A DNA stretch of 64,000 bases from Hyaloscypha bicolor E (lineage: Eukaryota > Ascomycota > Leotiomycetes > Helotiales > Hyaloscyphaceae): the NCBI RefSeq assembly GCF_002865645.1, contig NW_020194674.1:124001-188000 (forward strand). The letters run 5' to 3'. Of this stretch, positions 23,231 through 35,405 are shown piece after piece. Within the stretch, counting starts at the first letter, position 1. Every line of letters begins with the position of its first letter. The position numbers and the translations under genes were made by a program. The notes beneath the pieces were generated by a model. It worked only from the letters and a program-made list of their open reading frames with translations. It made no database searches and had not been told where the DNA came from.

Positions 23231-24537
23231 TTTAATTTCACTAATCTCGCACTTTTTCTTCTCTAATAATTAGTAATTACTTCTCATAATTACAATATCT
23301 TAAAGCCTAGATTTATTTATTATTAAATAAAAAAGTAATTAATTAAATAATTATATCTTATATTATTTATTACTAAACAAATTAATATAAGATATATTTT
23401 ACTAAAATTGCAAAATATAAAGCTTTAAAAAGAATTTATATTCTAGAAAATCTTATAAAAATAATAAAAGCAAATACTAGTAATTATTACTAATAAATAA
23501 AAATATATGAAATACTTATTTTTATAATAAATAAAAGCTTATGAAAAGCTATAAGAATTAATTATTTAAGCGATTTTCGAAATCCAGTTTTCGACTTTTA
23601 ATATCTAATTTATAATATATATTTACTTATATATTTACATTTATATATTATATCTTTTCTTTTATATCTCTATTATTATTTCAAATATTTCCTTTTTTTT
23701 AATTCTTTTTACTCTCTTTATAAGTATAATAGTAAGAGAGAAAAAGAAAAGAAAGAAAAAGAAAAGAAAGAAAAAGAAAAGAAAGAAAAAGAAAAGAAAG
23801 AAAAAGAAAAGAAAAGAAAAAGCAAAGAAAGAAAAAGAAAAGAAAGAAAAAGAAAAGAAAAAAAAAAGAAAAGAAAAAGTAAAGTAATATAAGAAAATCT
23901 TACTAAAATTTTAATATTTATAACTTATAATTTAGTAATTATAGCTCTAAAATTTAATAATAAGTAGTTTATAATTATAGGGCTTCCTTTTTCTTATAAA
24001 TTATATACCTTAAAGCTCGCTTTTTAATTTTTGCTTTTTAATTTTTATTTATTCTTTACTTCTATTCCTATTTATTCTTTATCTCTTACTTCTCTCTTAT
24101 ATATATATAAATAAGAATTCAAGAAAGAATAATATTTTAAATAGTAGTAATAAATAAAGATATAGAAAGAGAGAATATAATATATATATATTATAAGTTA
24201 AATATTAAAAATCAAAAACTGAATTCGAAAATTATTTAAATAATTAATTCTTATAGCTTTCTATAAAAGCTAGTATTTAAATACTAATAAATACTAGAAT
24301 TTAAAAATTATGAAATAAGACTTTTTATTAATAAAGAAAAGAGAAAGAAAAGTAATAAAAGAATAATAAAACTTAAAGCAAAAATTTAAACTCGATTTCT
24401 AATTAGATATTAGGCTAATAATCTTAAATAAAAAAGATAGCTATAAATATTTTAAGAAAAGCTATTAAAGAAAGCTATTTTAAGAAGTATTTTAAAAAAG
24501 AATAAAGGCTTATTATTCTATTATTAATTAGAAATTA
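23231..24537. repeat. RIP-type block containing a large imperfect inverted repeat
   Basis: The stretch at about 23520-23690 is the imperfect reverse complement of about 24120-24290 (for example TTAATTATTTAAGCGATTTTCG versus its inverse at 24240). Between the arms sits a purine minisatellite. This could be a transposon with long terminal inverted repeats or two abutting inverted copies. No coding sequence remains. Confidence 0.55.
23738..23878 (+). repeat. 15-bp all-purine minisatellite
   Basis: Unit GAAAAAGAAAAGAAA repeated about nine times with small indels near the right end. The plus strand contains only A and G apart from one C, so it is a homopurine/homopyrimidine mirror tract. Confidence 0.9.
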
Positions 24538-25487
24538 CAGGGCATTTGTACTTTAATAATACTTTAATATTTATTTCTAGTATATGTAATTACTAAATAG
24601 CCTTATAATTCTAGGTTATTACTTTAAAAACATACTATAAAATAGGGGCAAGGAATTATATATCTTTTCAAGGCTTCTCTCTTATAATTATAAGGGAAGT
24701 CTCGCTAAAGACCATTATAGTAACTACGTATTTAAAGTCTAAGCGCTAGCGCTGCTCCTTTTTTACCCCTGAACATCTTCTCATACCTTGCGACTATCTT
24801 ATAGCGCCTCTTGAGATCTGCTTAGGGAGTATGACCTGAGGTCATAGGGCCTTATAGTTTGCTCAAACCCCGAAATTGTGCCTTGGGGGGATGCCAAGGG
24901 CCCAAATGGCCTGTAATCCCGTTACTTTATGCCGTGATCTTCGTAGTAGTTCGACAAACAAATGTTCAAATAGATCCAACTTTTACTATTCCAATGAAGC
25001 TATAGTGACCACCTGTTCTACCCAAAACCTCACTGCCTTAGCAATATCCGAATGAGTCTCCGGCCGAACCTGGTTCGAGCCTCACACCTCTACTAATTGG
25101 ACGTGATTCATTCATTAAACCACCTCCGCTAATTGACCTCCCGGCCACAACTCATCCCCCACATAGCTCGCAGCTGAAGTCTCAGAATAGTCAACAAGTC
25201 AAGGTGCAAACCATGAGCCAGCAATCTGGCTTGGCTGACTGTCCTGGGTTCTCTTCTTGGTTACCTCGTAAATCGGTCACTACCAAAATGCCAATACCCT
25301 GGTGGAACCAAGTACCCGGATCTTCCAGCGCCGTCTCCACGGCATAAATTATCTCCAACGTTGCTGCCAATACCACAGGCAACTCTAGAATTACCAAATG
25401 CAGCTGAAAGGAATATCTATACGAAGACAACTGCATAAAGTATCGGGAATACAGGGCATTATTTTATGAAGGCCACTAAATGCCCTG
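24538..25487. mobile_element. Possible DNA element with 13-bp terminal inverted repeats
   Basis: TTACAGGGCATTT occurs at the left end (about 24535-24547) and its exact inverse at about 25477-25489. An extra ACAGGGCATT lies at 25451. No target duplication recognised. The interior from 24700 is of normal composition. Confidence 0.4.
25191..25436 (-). CDS. Short hypothetical open frame (81 aa)
   Basis: Starts at a real ATG (25436). Reads MQLSSYRYSFQLHLV then ETALEDPGTWFHQGIGILVV. I recognise no family. The coding-like stretch could be a fragment of a gene carried between the inverted repeats at 24538 and 25487. No flanking splice signals examined gave a longer model. Confidence 0.2.
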   Translation of the reverse strand: MQLSSYRYSFQLHLVILELPVVLAATLEIIYAVETALEDPGTWFHQGIGILVVTDLRGNQEENPGQSAKPDCWLMVCTLTC

Positions 25488-25497
25488 TAAAGTCTTA

Positions 25498-27732
25498 CTT
25501 TAATCTCCCTATAACTAGTCCTAGTCTCCTGTAAGCCCCTATAAGCTTACTAAAAGTGCACTAAAGGTTTAATATGGGCTTATATAGCTTGACAGGTACT
25601 GAACGCCCCCAAACGCCTATAAATATAGGCGAGTTCACTAATTAGTAGCGAGTAAAGGGAGAGTAATTAGCCCTAATATATACCTCTTTATATATACTTC
25701 GTTCTGAATTCTAATTTTAAGTAATTAGAAAAATACTTAATATTTTTCGCTTTATTTTAGCTATTATTACAGCTACTTTTAAAAGTTTATTTAATTTTCC
25801 TGATTTATTAGATAGCTAATTAGAGCTTTTCTTTTCTTCTAATTTCTTAAATAATAAATATTCTAACGAGTATATTAAAAATAAAAAGGATATATAATAC
25901 AATTTATTATTAGATTCGAATAATTTTATTAAAAATCAGGGGCCATTAGTATATCAAATAATTTAATTAATTATAATTATTGGCCGGTAATCAAATTAAA
26001 TTAAGTCAGAATCGTAGTAATCAAATTATAATTAATTATTTGCTTAATTTAATTAAATATAATTAATTACTGGATCACGTATTATTACACGTGACTACAA
26101 AGATAATATAAGCGTTATGGCGCAAAAGTAAAGCGTATTTTACCCTAATTTAGATTTAGATATCGCCTTACTATTATAGGCTTAATAGCTAGTATCCCGC
26201 CTTTACTCGCTTTACTTATCTTTGTAAATAAGTACTATAGTAGGGGTTTTGACTTCTCTAGTCACGTGGGCGCGGTCATGTGATATACAGAGCAAATAAT
26301 TCACATATATATTACCTTGCTCTCCTTCTCTCTTCTTTGGAAATCAATTAACCTTTACTCTCTTTATGCTTTAGTTATATATTATTTAAAGAAAAAGAAG
26401 AGAAATTATTACTTATATAACTTTTATATAAATTTCACGTGATAATTAGAAATAATTAATTATATTTAATTATAATTTTTCTAATAATTAATTTTTTTTA
26501 AAAGTCGATAATCAAATTATAATTAATTATTTACTTGATTTAATTAAATATAATTAATTACCTTAATTATTTTTTTGATATACTGGGGGCCATATATTCA
26601 TAGTTTACTTTTAAATAGAGATATAATTTCCAGAGTTTTAAGAAAGCTAGAGCTTTCTTAGAAAATACTATAATTCAAGCTTTATTTTAATAAATTTAAA
26701 TAATAATTTAGCTAAACTAGCCCTTCTATTACCTGCTTTATTAATACTTTTTATATTTGCTATTTTTAGGCCTAAAATATACTTTACTAGTACTAGAATT
26801 AAGACTATTTATATATTTAAAAATAAAAAGTTTTTGAAATAAATTAAAGAAATTATAGAAATATTTAAAATAGTTTTTTATTAATTTATAGCTATAGCTA
26901 AAGAATATAAATAAATAGAAAATGAGAATATATCTTTAGAAATTTCTTATATATTTAATATATTAAGATTTAGTTAATTTATAATTTTTTTTCAAATTTT
27001 ATTATAAAAAGCTTTTTTATTTTATAATTATAAAAGAAATAAAAAATGAAATTAAAAAATGATATTTAGAATTATATAAAAGATTTTTATTTATATAGGC
27101 TATTTTTAATATAAATTAATAATTAAGTCTGACTTAAATATTTTTAATAAAAAGAAAAAATTAGTCTAGTATTTTTTAAAAAAATATTAGATATTTAATA
27201 ATTAGAAAAATGTGATTTTTATAAATAAGACTATTATTTAATTAGAAAATATAAGAAAAAAGAAATATATATAAAAATTATTAAGAGAAATATATAATAA
27301 GTATTATATAAAAGAAATAAAAAGAATTTTCTGAGTTTATATTTTAGAAATCTTTCTTTTATAATAAAAAGAAGCCTTATTATATATAGGAAAAGAAAAT
27401 TTAATAAGAGAAAAAAATTATAAAACTAATTTTAATATAAAGAGTTTATTAAATAAAAAAACTAATAAATAGAAATAAAAAAAAAGTAAAAGAAATAATT
27501 AAGGAAATAAAAGAAAGCTTATAAAAAAACTTTTAAAAAAATATAAAATATATTAAAATATAATAAAAAAACTAATATTTATATTATAAAGAATAAATAA
27601 GAAAAGGTTAATTAATATTAATATTAGAAAAAGCTTTTACTATTTATAAGAAAATACTAAAAGAATTATTCTAATATTTTTATATAAGAAAATAATATAA
27701 GACTTTATAAATTATATTATTAGAAAAAAAAT
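25498..27732. mobile_element. RIP-decayed element remnant interrupted by hAT-like element B copy 2
   Basis: Less degraded sequence to about 25720, then AT-rich RIP sequence on both sides of the insertion at 25947-26585. The outer parts seem to be one element split by the insertion, because the 8-bp TSD sits exactly at both sides. No domain could be read. Confidence 0.5.
25947..26585. mobile_element. hAT-like element B, copy 2 (639 bp)
   Basis: Starts TAGTATATCAAA (RIPed CAGTGTGTCAAA) and ends TTTGATATACTG. The perfect 8-bp duplication is GGGGCCAT at 25939-25946 and 26586-26593. Subterminal TAATTAATTATAATTA-type repeats and several CACGTG/CATGTG motifs as in copy 1. No coding capacity. Confidence 0.85.
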
Positions 27733-27951
27733 TATAATAAATTTAAACCCAATTTATATATTTAGCTAAAAGCCTTTATTATATAATATACTTTCTTGAA
27801 TTAATAAAATAATTATATATTATTTAAAAAGTTCGAATATTTTAAGAAATATAATTCTATTTCTTTTTATTTTTCTCTTTTTTTTCTTAAAGAATTAATT
27901 TTAATTAATTAAATAACTAGTTTTTTTTATATAAAAATCTAATATATAATA
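27733..27951 (+). repeat. LTR of family B (RIPed, partly deleted)
   Basis: Reverse-complement match to 5340-5596 and 42699-42950, about 30-40 bp shorter. Shares the inner flank TTAGAATTC with copy 1. Confidence 0.7.
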
Positions 27952-28853
27952 TTAGAATTCTTTTTCTTTTATTTTATTAATTAGAAATTATATATATAAG
28001 CTAAAAATAAAAAATACTTAAATCTATATATAGTAAATAAAGTTTAAAATAAATAAAGCTAGTAATAGACTTTATTTAAAACTTTTTATAAAGCTAATAT
28101 TTTTATAAAACTTTAAAATATATAAATACTAATAATAAAAAGAACCTAAAACTATATATAAAACTCAAAATACTAATTTAACTAATTAATACCAGAAATT
28201 ATTTAAGTTTTTCTATATCTGGCTTAAGAAAAAAAACTATTAAATTCTTTTATTATATAAAGCCAAAATAATAAATAAAGTTCTTTAATAGCTATTAAAA
28301 CTAGCTATATAATAAATAAACTCAATAATAAATATATAATAATTCCGAATCTTTTATAATTATAAATAATTTCTTTATATTATATATTTCTTTAATTTTC
28401 TTTTATAAAATAATTAAAAGCCTGTTTTTTAAAATCTAATAAATTTAATAAAAATAACTTAGCTTTGTGTTTTTAGTTTAAAGAACTTTTATAAATAAAG
28501 CTAGAAATTAATAAAGAAATAATTAATAGAAAAAAAGAATTTAATATAAATTCAAATATTTATTTAAAGAAATAATAAGCTAAATATATTTTTAGCTAAA
28601 ATATATCTAGAAAAAAAAAGAAGTTTATAATTAAAAAACTATTTAAATAAATAAATCTAGCTTTTTATAATTTATAAAAATAATTAAAAAACTCTAGAAA
28701 AGTTAAATTTAATTTAATAAAAATTAATTCTTTTAAGTAAATTCTTAAATAATTTTAATAATTTAATTCTAGAAATAAAGAAATAGAAATAATAAAATAA
28801 AATTAAAAAGAATATCTTAAAGCTATTATTATAATTAAACTTATAAAAGAAAT

Positions 28854-29095
28854 ATAAAGGCATATAGTTTTGAAAATCGTTCCCTCGTCTTTGAAAAATC
28901 GCAATAAAACTCCCTAAAATTTTAGAATTATTAAAACACAAATTAAAGACACTTGAGCTTCTTTTCTTTTGCCTAGAGCTTAGTTTAAAGTATTTAGACG
29001 TGGTCGCATTGCAATGCGCAATTTTTAAAAGTATGAGATTTTGGTATTCCCTACTTTACTAAAAATAAACGATTTTTAAAACTATATGCCTTTAT
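28854..29095. mobile_element. MITE-like element with 26-bp terminal inverted repeats (242 bp)
   Basis: Ends ATAAAGGCATATAGTTTTGA and its inverse, with one mismatch over 26 bp. Flanking 9-bp near-repeats are AAAAGAAAT (28845-28853) and AATAGAAAT (29096-29104). The sister family B copy near 4060 lacks the insert. The body is not RIPed (GTGGTCGCATTGCAATGCGC) and holds a 12-bp palindrome GCATTGCAATGC. 9-bp duplications suggest a Mutator-like origin; hAT (8 bp) is possible. Confidence 0.75.
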
Positions 29096-31040
29096 AATAG
29101 AAATAAAAAAAAGTTATATAAAAAATACTATTTCTAGTTATAAATAATTAATAATAAGTTAGCTAAAATTAAAAATATAAAAGTTTATTATCTAAACAAG
29201 TTAAATAGGAGGCCTAAAAGCCTTTTTTTATTTAAAACTATTTTATTTTTTTAGCTAATAAAATAAAAGTCTATTATAAATAATATAAAATAATAATTAA
29301 AAGATATTTCTAATTAGGCTTTTTTAAATAAAATTAATTAATAAATAAAAAAAGACTTTTTTTAATATAATTAAAATAATTATTTTTTATATATAATTAT
29401 TAAATAAAATTATATTCGAATTTTCTTTTTTAAGCTAATAAATAAAGAAAAATAAAAGAAAAGAAATAGCTAAAAATTAAAATATAAAAAATTAAAAAAT
29501 TAAAAATAGTTTTAAAAATAGTAAAAATAGAAATAAAAAAAGCTTAAATTTAAGAAATTTAAGAAAAAAACTAGCTTTTAATAAAAATTATTATTAGAAA
29601 TATATAAAATTAAATTAATAAATATAAAAATAATTTCGAAAGAATATAATTAGGCTTTTTTTTATATTAATAATAATTAATAAAAAGCATTTTATATAAA
29701 CTCTTATTAATATTAAATATATATTATATAAAATAATTAATTTTTGTTTTATTAATTAATATAATATCTAATATATACTAATTATTCTCAAATAAATAAA
29801 GGCTTTTAATAGAATAATATTAAATATAATTACAAAAATAGTAATATTTAATATAAATAATAATAGCTATTATAAATTCTATATTTTTCTTTATATAGTT
29901 TCTAATATTTTTAGCTTAAATATAATAGCTTTATTTATAAAATATATAAATTTATAGTTCGAAATTAGAACTATTTATTTTATTATTAGAAATTTTAATC
30001 TAAAATAAAATAAATAAATTGTTGACTTTTAATTTATAAATAATAAATTATATATAAGTTTTAATAGCTTTATTCTTTTATTTAATAAAGAGAAATAGAA
30101 AAAGAAATATAGAAGTTCTTTTTTAGCTAGCTTAATAAATATTTAAAAAGCTCTAATTAAGAAAAAACTAATTTTTATATAAAGCTTTCGGAATAATATA
30201 AGAGTTTCTAAAAAAATTCTATTTATTTAAAACTAAAAAAATAATTATTAAAAGAAATTAAAAGAAATTAATAAAAAAGAACTTATTATACTATAAGGCT
30301 TATTATATAATATATCTCGAAATAAGCTTCTAATATTATAGAAAATATTTATAGAATTACTAAATAATAGATTTATTTAAATAAACTATTTTTTTACTAT
30401 TATTTTTTATTGTTTTTCTATATAAATCTAATAAAGAATTATAGTTTTATATAAATTATTAGAGTTTAAATGAGTTTATAAAAAAGAACTAATACTTACT
30501 TTTATTAATTTATAAAATTCTTTAAAATATAAGAAAAGTAAAATAGTTTATAAAGCTTAATTTTATAGTAGCTTTTTATATAAAATATAAACTTTATAAA
30601 TAATTAATAATTTCTTTTAATTTAATAAATATCTTAAATATATTTTAGAAATATATTAATTAAATTCTTAAGAATTTTCTAAATAGATTCTGTTTTATTT
30701 ATATAAATATTATTTTAGTTTATTTATTAGAATTAAACTTTTTTTTATAAATATATATAAAAGATTCTTTAATAATTCTAAAAAGCAAATTTATTACTAA
30801 ATATTAATAAATTTAAATTTAAAATTAAATTAATAAAATACTTGAAATTTATTATAATAGCCAGAAAAGATATTTATATAAATCTAGTAAAAATTAAAAT
30901 TATTCTAAATTAGAAGACTCTAAAATTAGTAAAAGATATATAAAACTTTTTAGAATTTACTAATTTTTATTAATATTTTATTCGGGAATTCTTAGAAATT
31001 ATTTAATTATTATTTAATTTTATATATAAGAATCGAGTAT

Positions 31041-31507
31041 TTTTATAAAGATATAAATATCTAATTTCTCTAAATATTTTAAAGCTTTTTACTTTTATTA
31101 TTCTAGAGTTTATTACTTATATTTCTAAGGTTCTATTATTTTAGTAATATATATATTTCTAATAATTCTAAATTAGTTTATTTGAAATCTTTTATAAAAT
31201 TAAAGAAAGTAAGTTTTAAATATTATTATAAATATAATATTCAGGGCTTAGAAAGTAAAGTAGAAGGTCTCTTATAAAGATAATTTAAAGCTAAAAAAGA
31301 AAAAACTAGAATATAAGAAATTATAAAAAAATATAAAAAAATATATATATTTTATAATATACTAGTTCTAAAGAAGCTTAGTCTTCTAAATATTTCTAGT
31401 ATATTTCAAGTATATTTCTTTACTAAGGCGGCTATATTATATATATCTAGAAAATATCTAGTATTTAGCTAAATATTTCAAATATTAGATATCTGGAAAT
31501 TATAATA
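31041..31507 (-). mobile_element. Fragment of gypsy family C: LTR (31224-31507) plus start of the internal region
   Basis: Reverse complement of 34033-34470 with matching LTR end points. It is cut at about 31040 against the family B copy 2. Confidence 0.7.
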
Positions 31508-34032
31508 GTATTTCTTTTTTTTATCTTTTTTCCTTTTTTCTTTTTCCTTTTTCTCTTTAGCTTAGTATTTTTAATATATGAGATTCTTAAATCTTTAAAT
31601 CCTGGCTATTATCTTAATTCTACTATTATAATTATTATAACTTAGTTTCTTTTATCTATTATTTATTTAAAATAAATAAAAAAATTATTATAATTCCAGT
31701 TTTTTATTAATTCGAAAAATATTATTATAAAAAAGAAATTTTTTCTTTTATATAAATTTATTTAAAATATAATTAGTAAAATATTTATAATATTAATTAT
31801 AGGCCTTAATTAGTTTTTATAGTTTTTCTTTAGATAATATAGCTTTAATATTTTTATTTTTGGCTTAAGAAAAACCTTTATATTTTTTTTATTATATATA
31901 ATTATTAAAATAGCTATATTATAAATTTTCTAGTTATATAACTAGTTATATAAACTTATATTATAGATATAATTCGACTAATAAACTAGTTCCTATTAGG
32001 CTTAGTAGATTTAGGAATTATATATTAATATTATAATTTCTAATTCTTATTTCTAAATAATAATTACTTTACTAGAAATATATAATACTATTATATATTT
32101 CTAATAAACTAATAATAACTTTTTAAACTAGACTTATAAAAAGAATTAGAGAATTTCTTTTTTAGAATTTATTTATAACTATAGCTTTATTTCTTTTATT
32201 TATATCTTTTTAATATTAGTTATTTTTTTAGATTTTAAATTCTTATAAATAATAATTAGAATTTTATTCTAATTCTTTTTTTAGACTAATTTTTTAACTA
32301 AATTAATTTTTTATTTTTATAATTAAATAAAATACTAATATATATAAATTATTATTACCTAATTCTGTAATTAATTAAAAATATAAGCTTAATATAATAA
32401 ATAATAAATATAGTCTATTTATTATAAAATAATATTAGTTAAATAAGTTTAATATATAAAAATTTATTTATTTATTTTAGTCTTAATTTAATAAAAAAAA
32501 GTTTTAATATCTAATCTATTATTATTAATTATATAAAAGAATACAAATATATTATTTTCAAATAATTAGTTTAAATTAATCTTTATTATATTAATATAAT
32601 ATAATTTTAGAAAAAACCTTTTCTAGAAAATTTTTATTCTATTTTATATTTTTAAATAGCTTATTTATAATAAATACTATTAGTTTAGCTATTAAAATTT
32701 ATTTTATATATTTTATTTTAGTTTTTAAATAATTTCTATATATATAATTAAATTTATTATAATTATAAGATTTAAAATTAAAGAATTCGGATTTTAGAAT
32801 AATAAACTTATTTATTATTAGAGTTTCAAAAACGGGCTTTATATAAAAGATATTTTCTAAGCTTAGTTTATTTATATTTCTATTAGCTTTTTTAAATATT
32901 TAATTTTTTTAATTTATAATAAACTCGAATTTATTAATTATTTATAATATAAATAAATAAATAATTATATTATATAACTATAGCTTTTTAAAGCTTTTAA
33001 ATAAACTTATTATTTAGATTATTTTAAGGTTTTATAAATTAATATTATTATTATTTATTATATAGCTTCTTTAAATAAATATATTATTTTTTAATAGTTT
33101 TATATATATATTAATTATTCTAGTTTAAATAAATAAAAATTAATATAAAAATATAATTATTTATATAATTAAATATATAAATAATCTGAAGATTTTTTAT
33201 TTAATAAATATTAAACTTATTATAAAGCTTATTTTTAATCTAAATTAACTAATTATTAAAAATAATTTTATTTTTAATTATATTTTTAAAAATAAGAAAA
33301 TTAGTAAATTTAATTAAATATTTATTTTCTAAAATAGAAAAGCCAATTATTTTAGTAAATTATATAATAAGTTTCTTAATAATAGTTTTTTTTTAAAGAA
33401 CTTATTTAATTTTATTTAATTAATTATAATAATTCTCATTATAAATAAAAATATTATATATTTTTAGAATTAGTTTAATAATTTCTTTATATAAAGCCTT
33501 TAAATTCCGAAATAACTTTTGAAATTTTGTTTTTAATAAAACAATTTTTTCTTTTTTTTTAAAAAAAAAAATCTTTTTAATTATAAATATTAATAAAATA
33601 CTCGAATTCTTTAAAAAGAATTAATAAAAGGCTTTAATTTATTTCCTAATAATATACTAGTAATATTTCTTATTATAATTTCTTTTAATTTATATAATTA
33701 TTATAAAACTTACTTTTTTATATTTTTTTAATAAGAAAATTATTAGTTTATTTATTTATTTAACTAGTTTAAATCTTTTTTATCTAATTATTTTAGAGCT
33801 TTCTTTTATTTTAATATTAATTAGTTAATATATAAGTAACTATAATATATTATATTTATATTTATTAAAAACTAATTAAATAAATATTATTTAAATTCTT
33901 TATAAAATTAAGAAATATATAAATATAAAATTAGATTATTTCTATTTTAATAATTCAAAGCTAAAGAAGAAAAGATTCTAAAGAAATCTCGGATCTAAAT
34001 AATTATAAGCTATATATAAGTCTATATATTAA
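31508..34032. other. RIP-decayed sequence, no readable element
   Basis: Extremely AT-rich with stops in every frame. I found no domain, LTR or inverted end. It presumably comprises one or more old transposons into which family C elements inserted. Confidence 0.5.
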
Positions 34033-34306
34033 TATTATAATTCCCAGATATTTAATATTTTAAATATTTAGCCAGATATTAAATATTTTCTAGATATATA
34101 TAATATAGCTACTTTATTAGAGAAATATATTTGAAATATATTAGAGATATTTAGAAAACTAAACTTTTTTGGAACTAGTATATTATAAGATATATATATT
34201 TTCTTATAGCTTTTTATATTCCAATTTTCTCTTTTTTAGCTTTAAATTATCTTTATAAAAGACCTTCTACTTTACTTTCTAAGCCCTGAATATTATATTT
34301 ATAATA
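34033..34306 (+). repeat. 5' LTR of family C element
   Basis: Direct repeat of 41127-41400, beginning TATTATAATT and ending ATAATA (TG..CA ends converted by RIP). Confidence 0.85.
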
Positions 34307-35102
34307 ATATTTAAAATTTACTTTTTTTAATTTTATAGAAGATTTCAAATAAATTAATTTAGAATTATTAGAAATATATATATTACTAAAATAATAGAAC
34401 CTTAGAAATATAAGTAATAAATTCTAAAATAATAAAAGCAAAAAGCTTTAGAATTCTTAGAAAAATCAGGTATTTATATTTTTATAAATATATATTAGTA
34501 ATATATTAGAAATTCTTTTAAAACCCCGAAAATTAAAGAATCTTAAATAAAAGCTATTCTTTAACTAAGTTCTAGAATAATAAATACCTATAGACTAATA
34601 ATTTAACTATTATTTTTAAGCCTTATTTTATAATCTTATAGGTCTTATAAATATATTAGTAATAAGACTATTAGGAAAAATATAATAAAAAAATATATAA
34701 TAAATTAATTTTCTAAAATATTATATAATTCGAAATAATATTAACTTTTTCTAAAGCTTCTATTAGTTTAGATTATTCTATTAATAGCCTTTTTCGAACT
34801 AAATATTCTATTAATATTTCTGAAAGTTTTTTAAATAAATTTATAAAAGAAAAAACTTCTTTTTTTATTAAAAAGCTCTTATATACTAATTAGCTCATTA
34901 TTATTAAAGAATTATATAAATAGACTAAAAAAGCTAATTATTTATTTTTAGATATTAATTCGATTATTATTAGCTACTAAAAAAATCTTAAAAAGGCTAT
35001 TTTATATAAAATAAGTTATAAAAATACTAAAGACTTTTTTAAGAATATTAAGTTTTATAATACTAAATTCGAAAATAATATTAAATATTATATAGCTATA
35101 AT

Positions 35103-35405
35103 TGTGAGGTACGTAATAGCAGGGTAATGCACAAGTAGTTAAGGTAAGTAAGCTGCGGAGTAACGCTTGCAAGTGTAACTGATTCCAAGAATTAATTCTA
35201 ACAAGAGACTAATCAATGCCCCTTCCAAAGCTAGGAGCGTCTCCCTATATATTCCCTAGTGCTTAGCCAGGCATGCGAAGCCCTTTACTTAATTAGGAAA
35301 TCCCATGCGATCCATACGATTCCGATCGCAAGCTATACCCAAAATAGGAAACTAGATCCACGACATCTGACACCTGTCCATGCGCCATCACGTGTGCCCA
35401 TCACA
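35103..35405. repeat. Solo LTR of family A, not RIPed, with TSD ATAAT
   Basis: Begins TGTGA and ends TCACA, a perfect 5-bp inverted end. Flanked by ATAAT at 35098-35102 and 35406-35410. The inverted family C copy near 42190 shows the empty site. Normal CpA/TpG content contrasts sharply with the AT-rich element around it. Confidence 0.95.

Larger units (their letters stand above)
27733..31040 (+). mobile_element. RIP-decayed Ty3/gypsy retrotransposon, family B, copy 2 (5' LTR, gag, RT; 3' end missing)
   Basis: Plus-strand element. LTR at 27733-27951. Near 30690-30740 the frame reads FIYINIILVY, corresponding to the RT active site (YIDDILVY before RIP). At 30850-31020 it reads KYLKFIIIARKDIYINLVKI, then FLEFTNFY and REFLEI, the well-known gypsy stretch between RT and RNase H (KYLGF..G..DP.KV..I..W, SFLGFANFYRRFI). 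It breaks off near 31040 where a family C fragment in the opposite orientation begins. It carries a MITE at 28854-29095. It gives the empty site for the solo LTR at 4455. Confidence 0.8.

Noticed and set aside
28714..28941. 75-codon minus-strand frame
   Set aside because: Lies across the gypsy-B/MITE junction in the antisense direction; an AT-rich accident.
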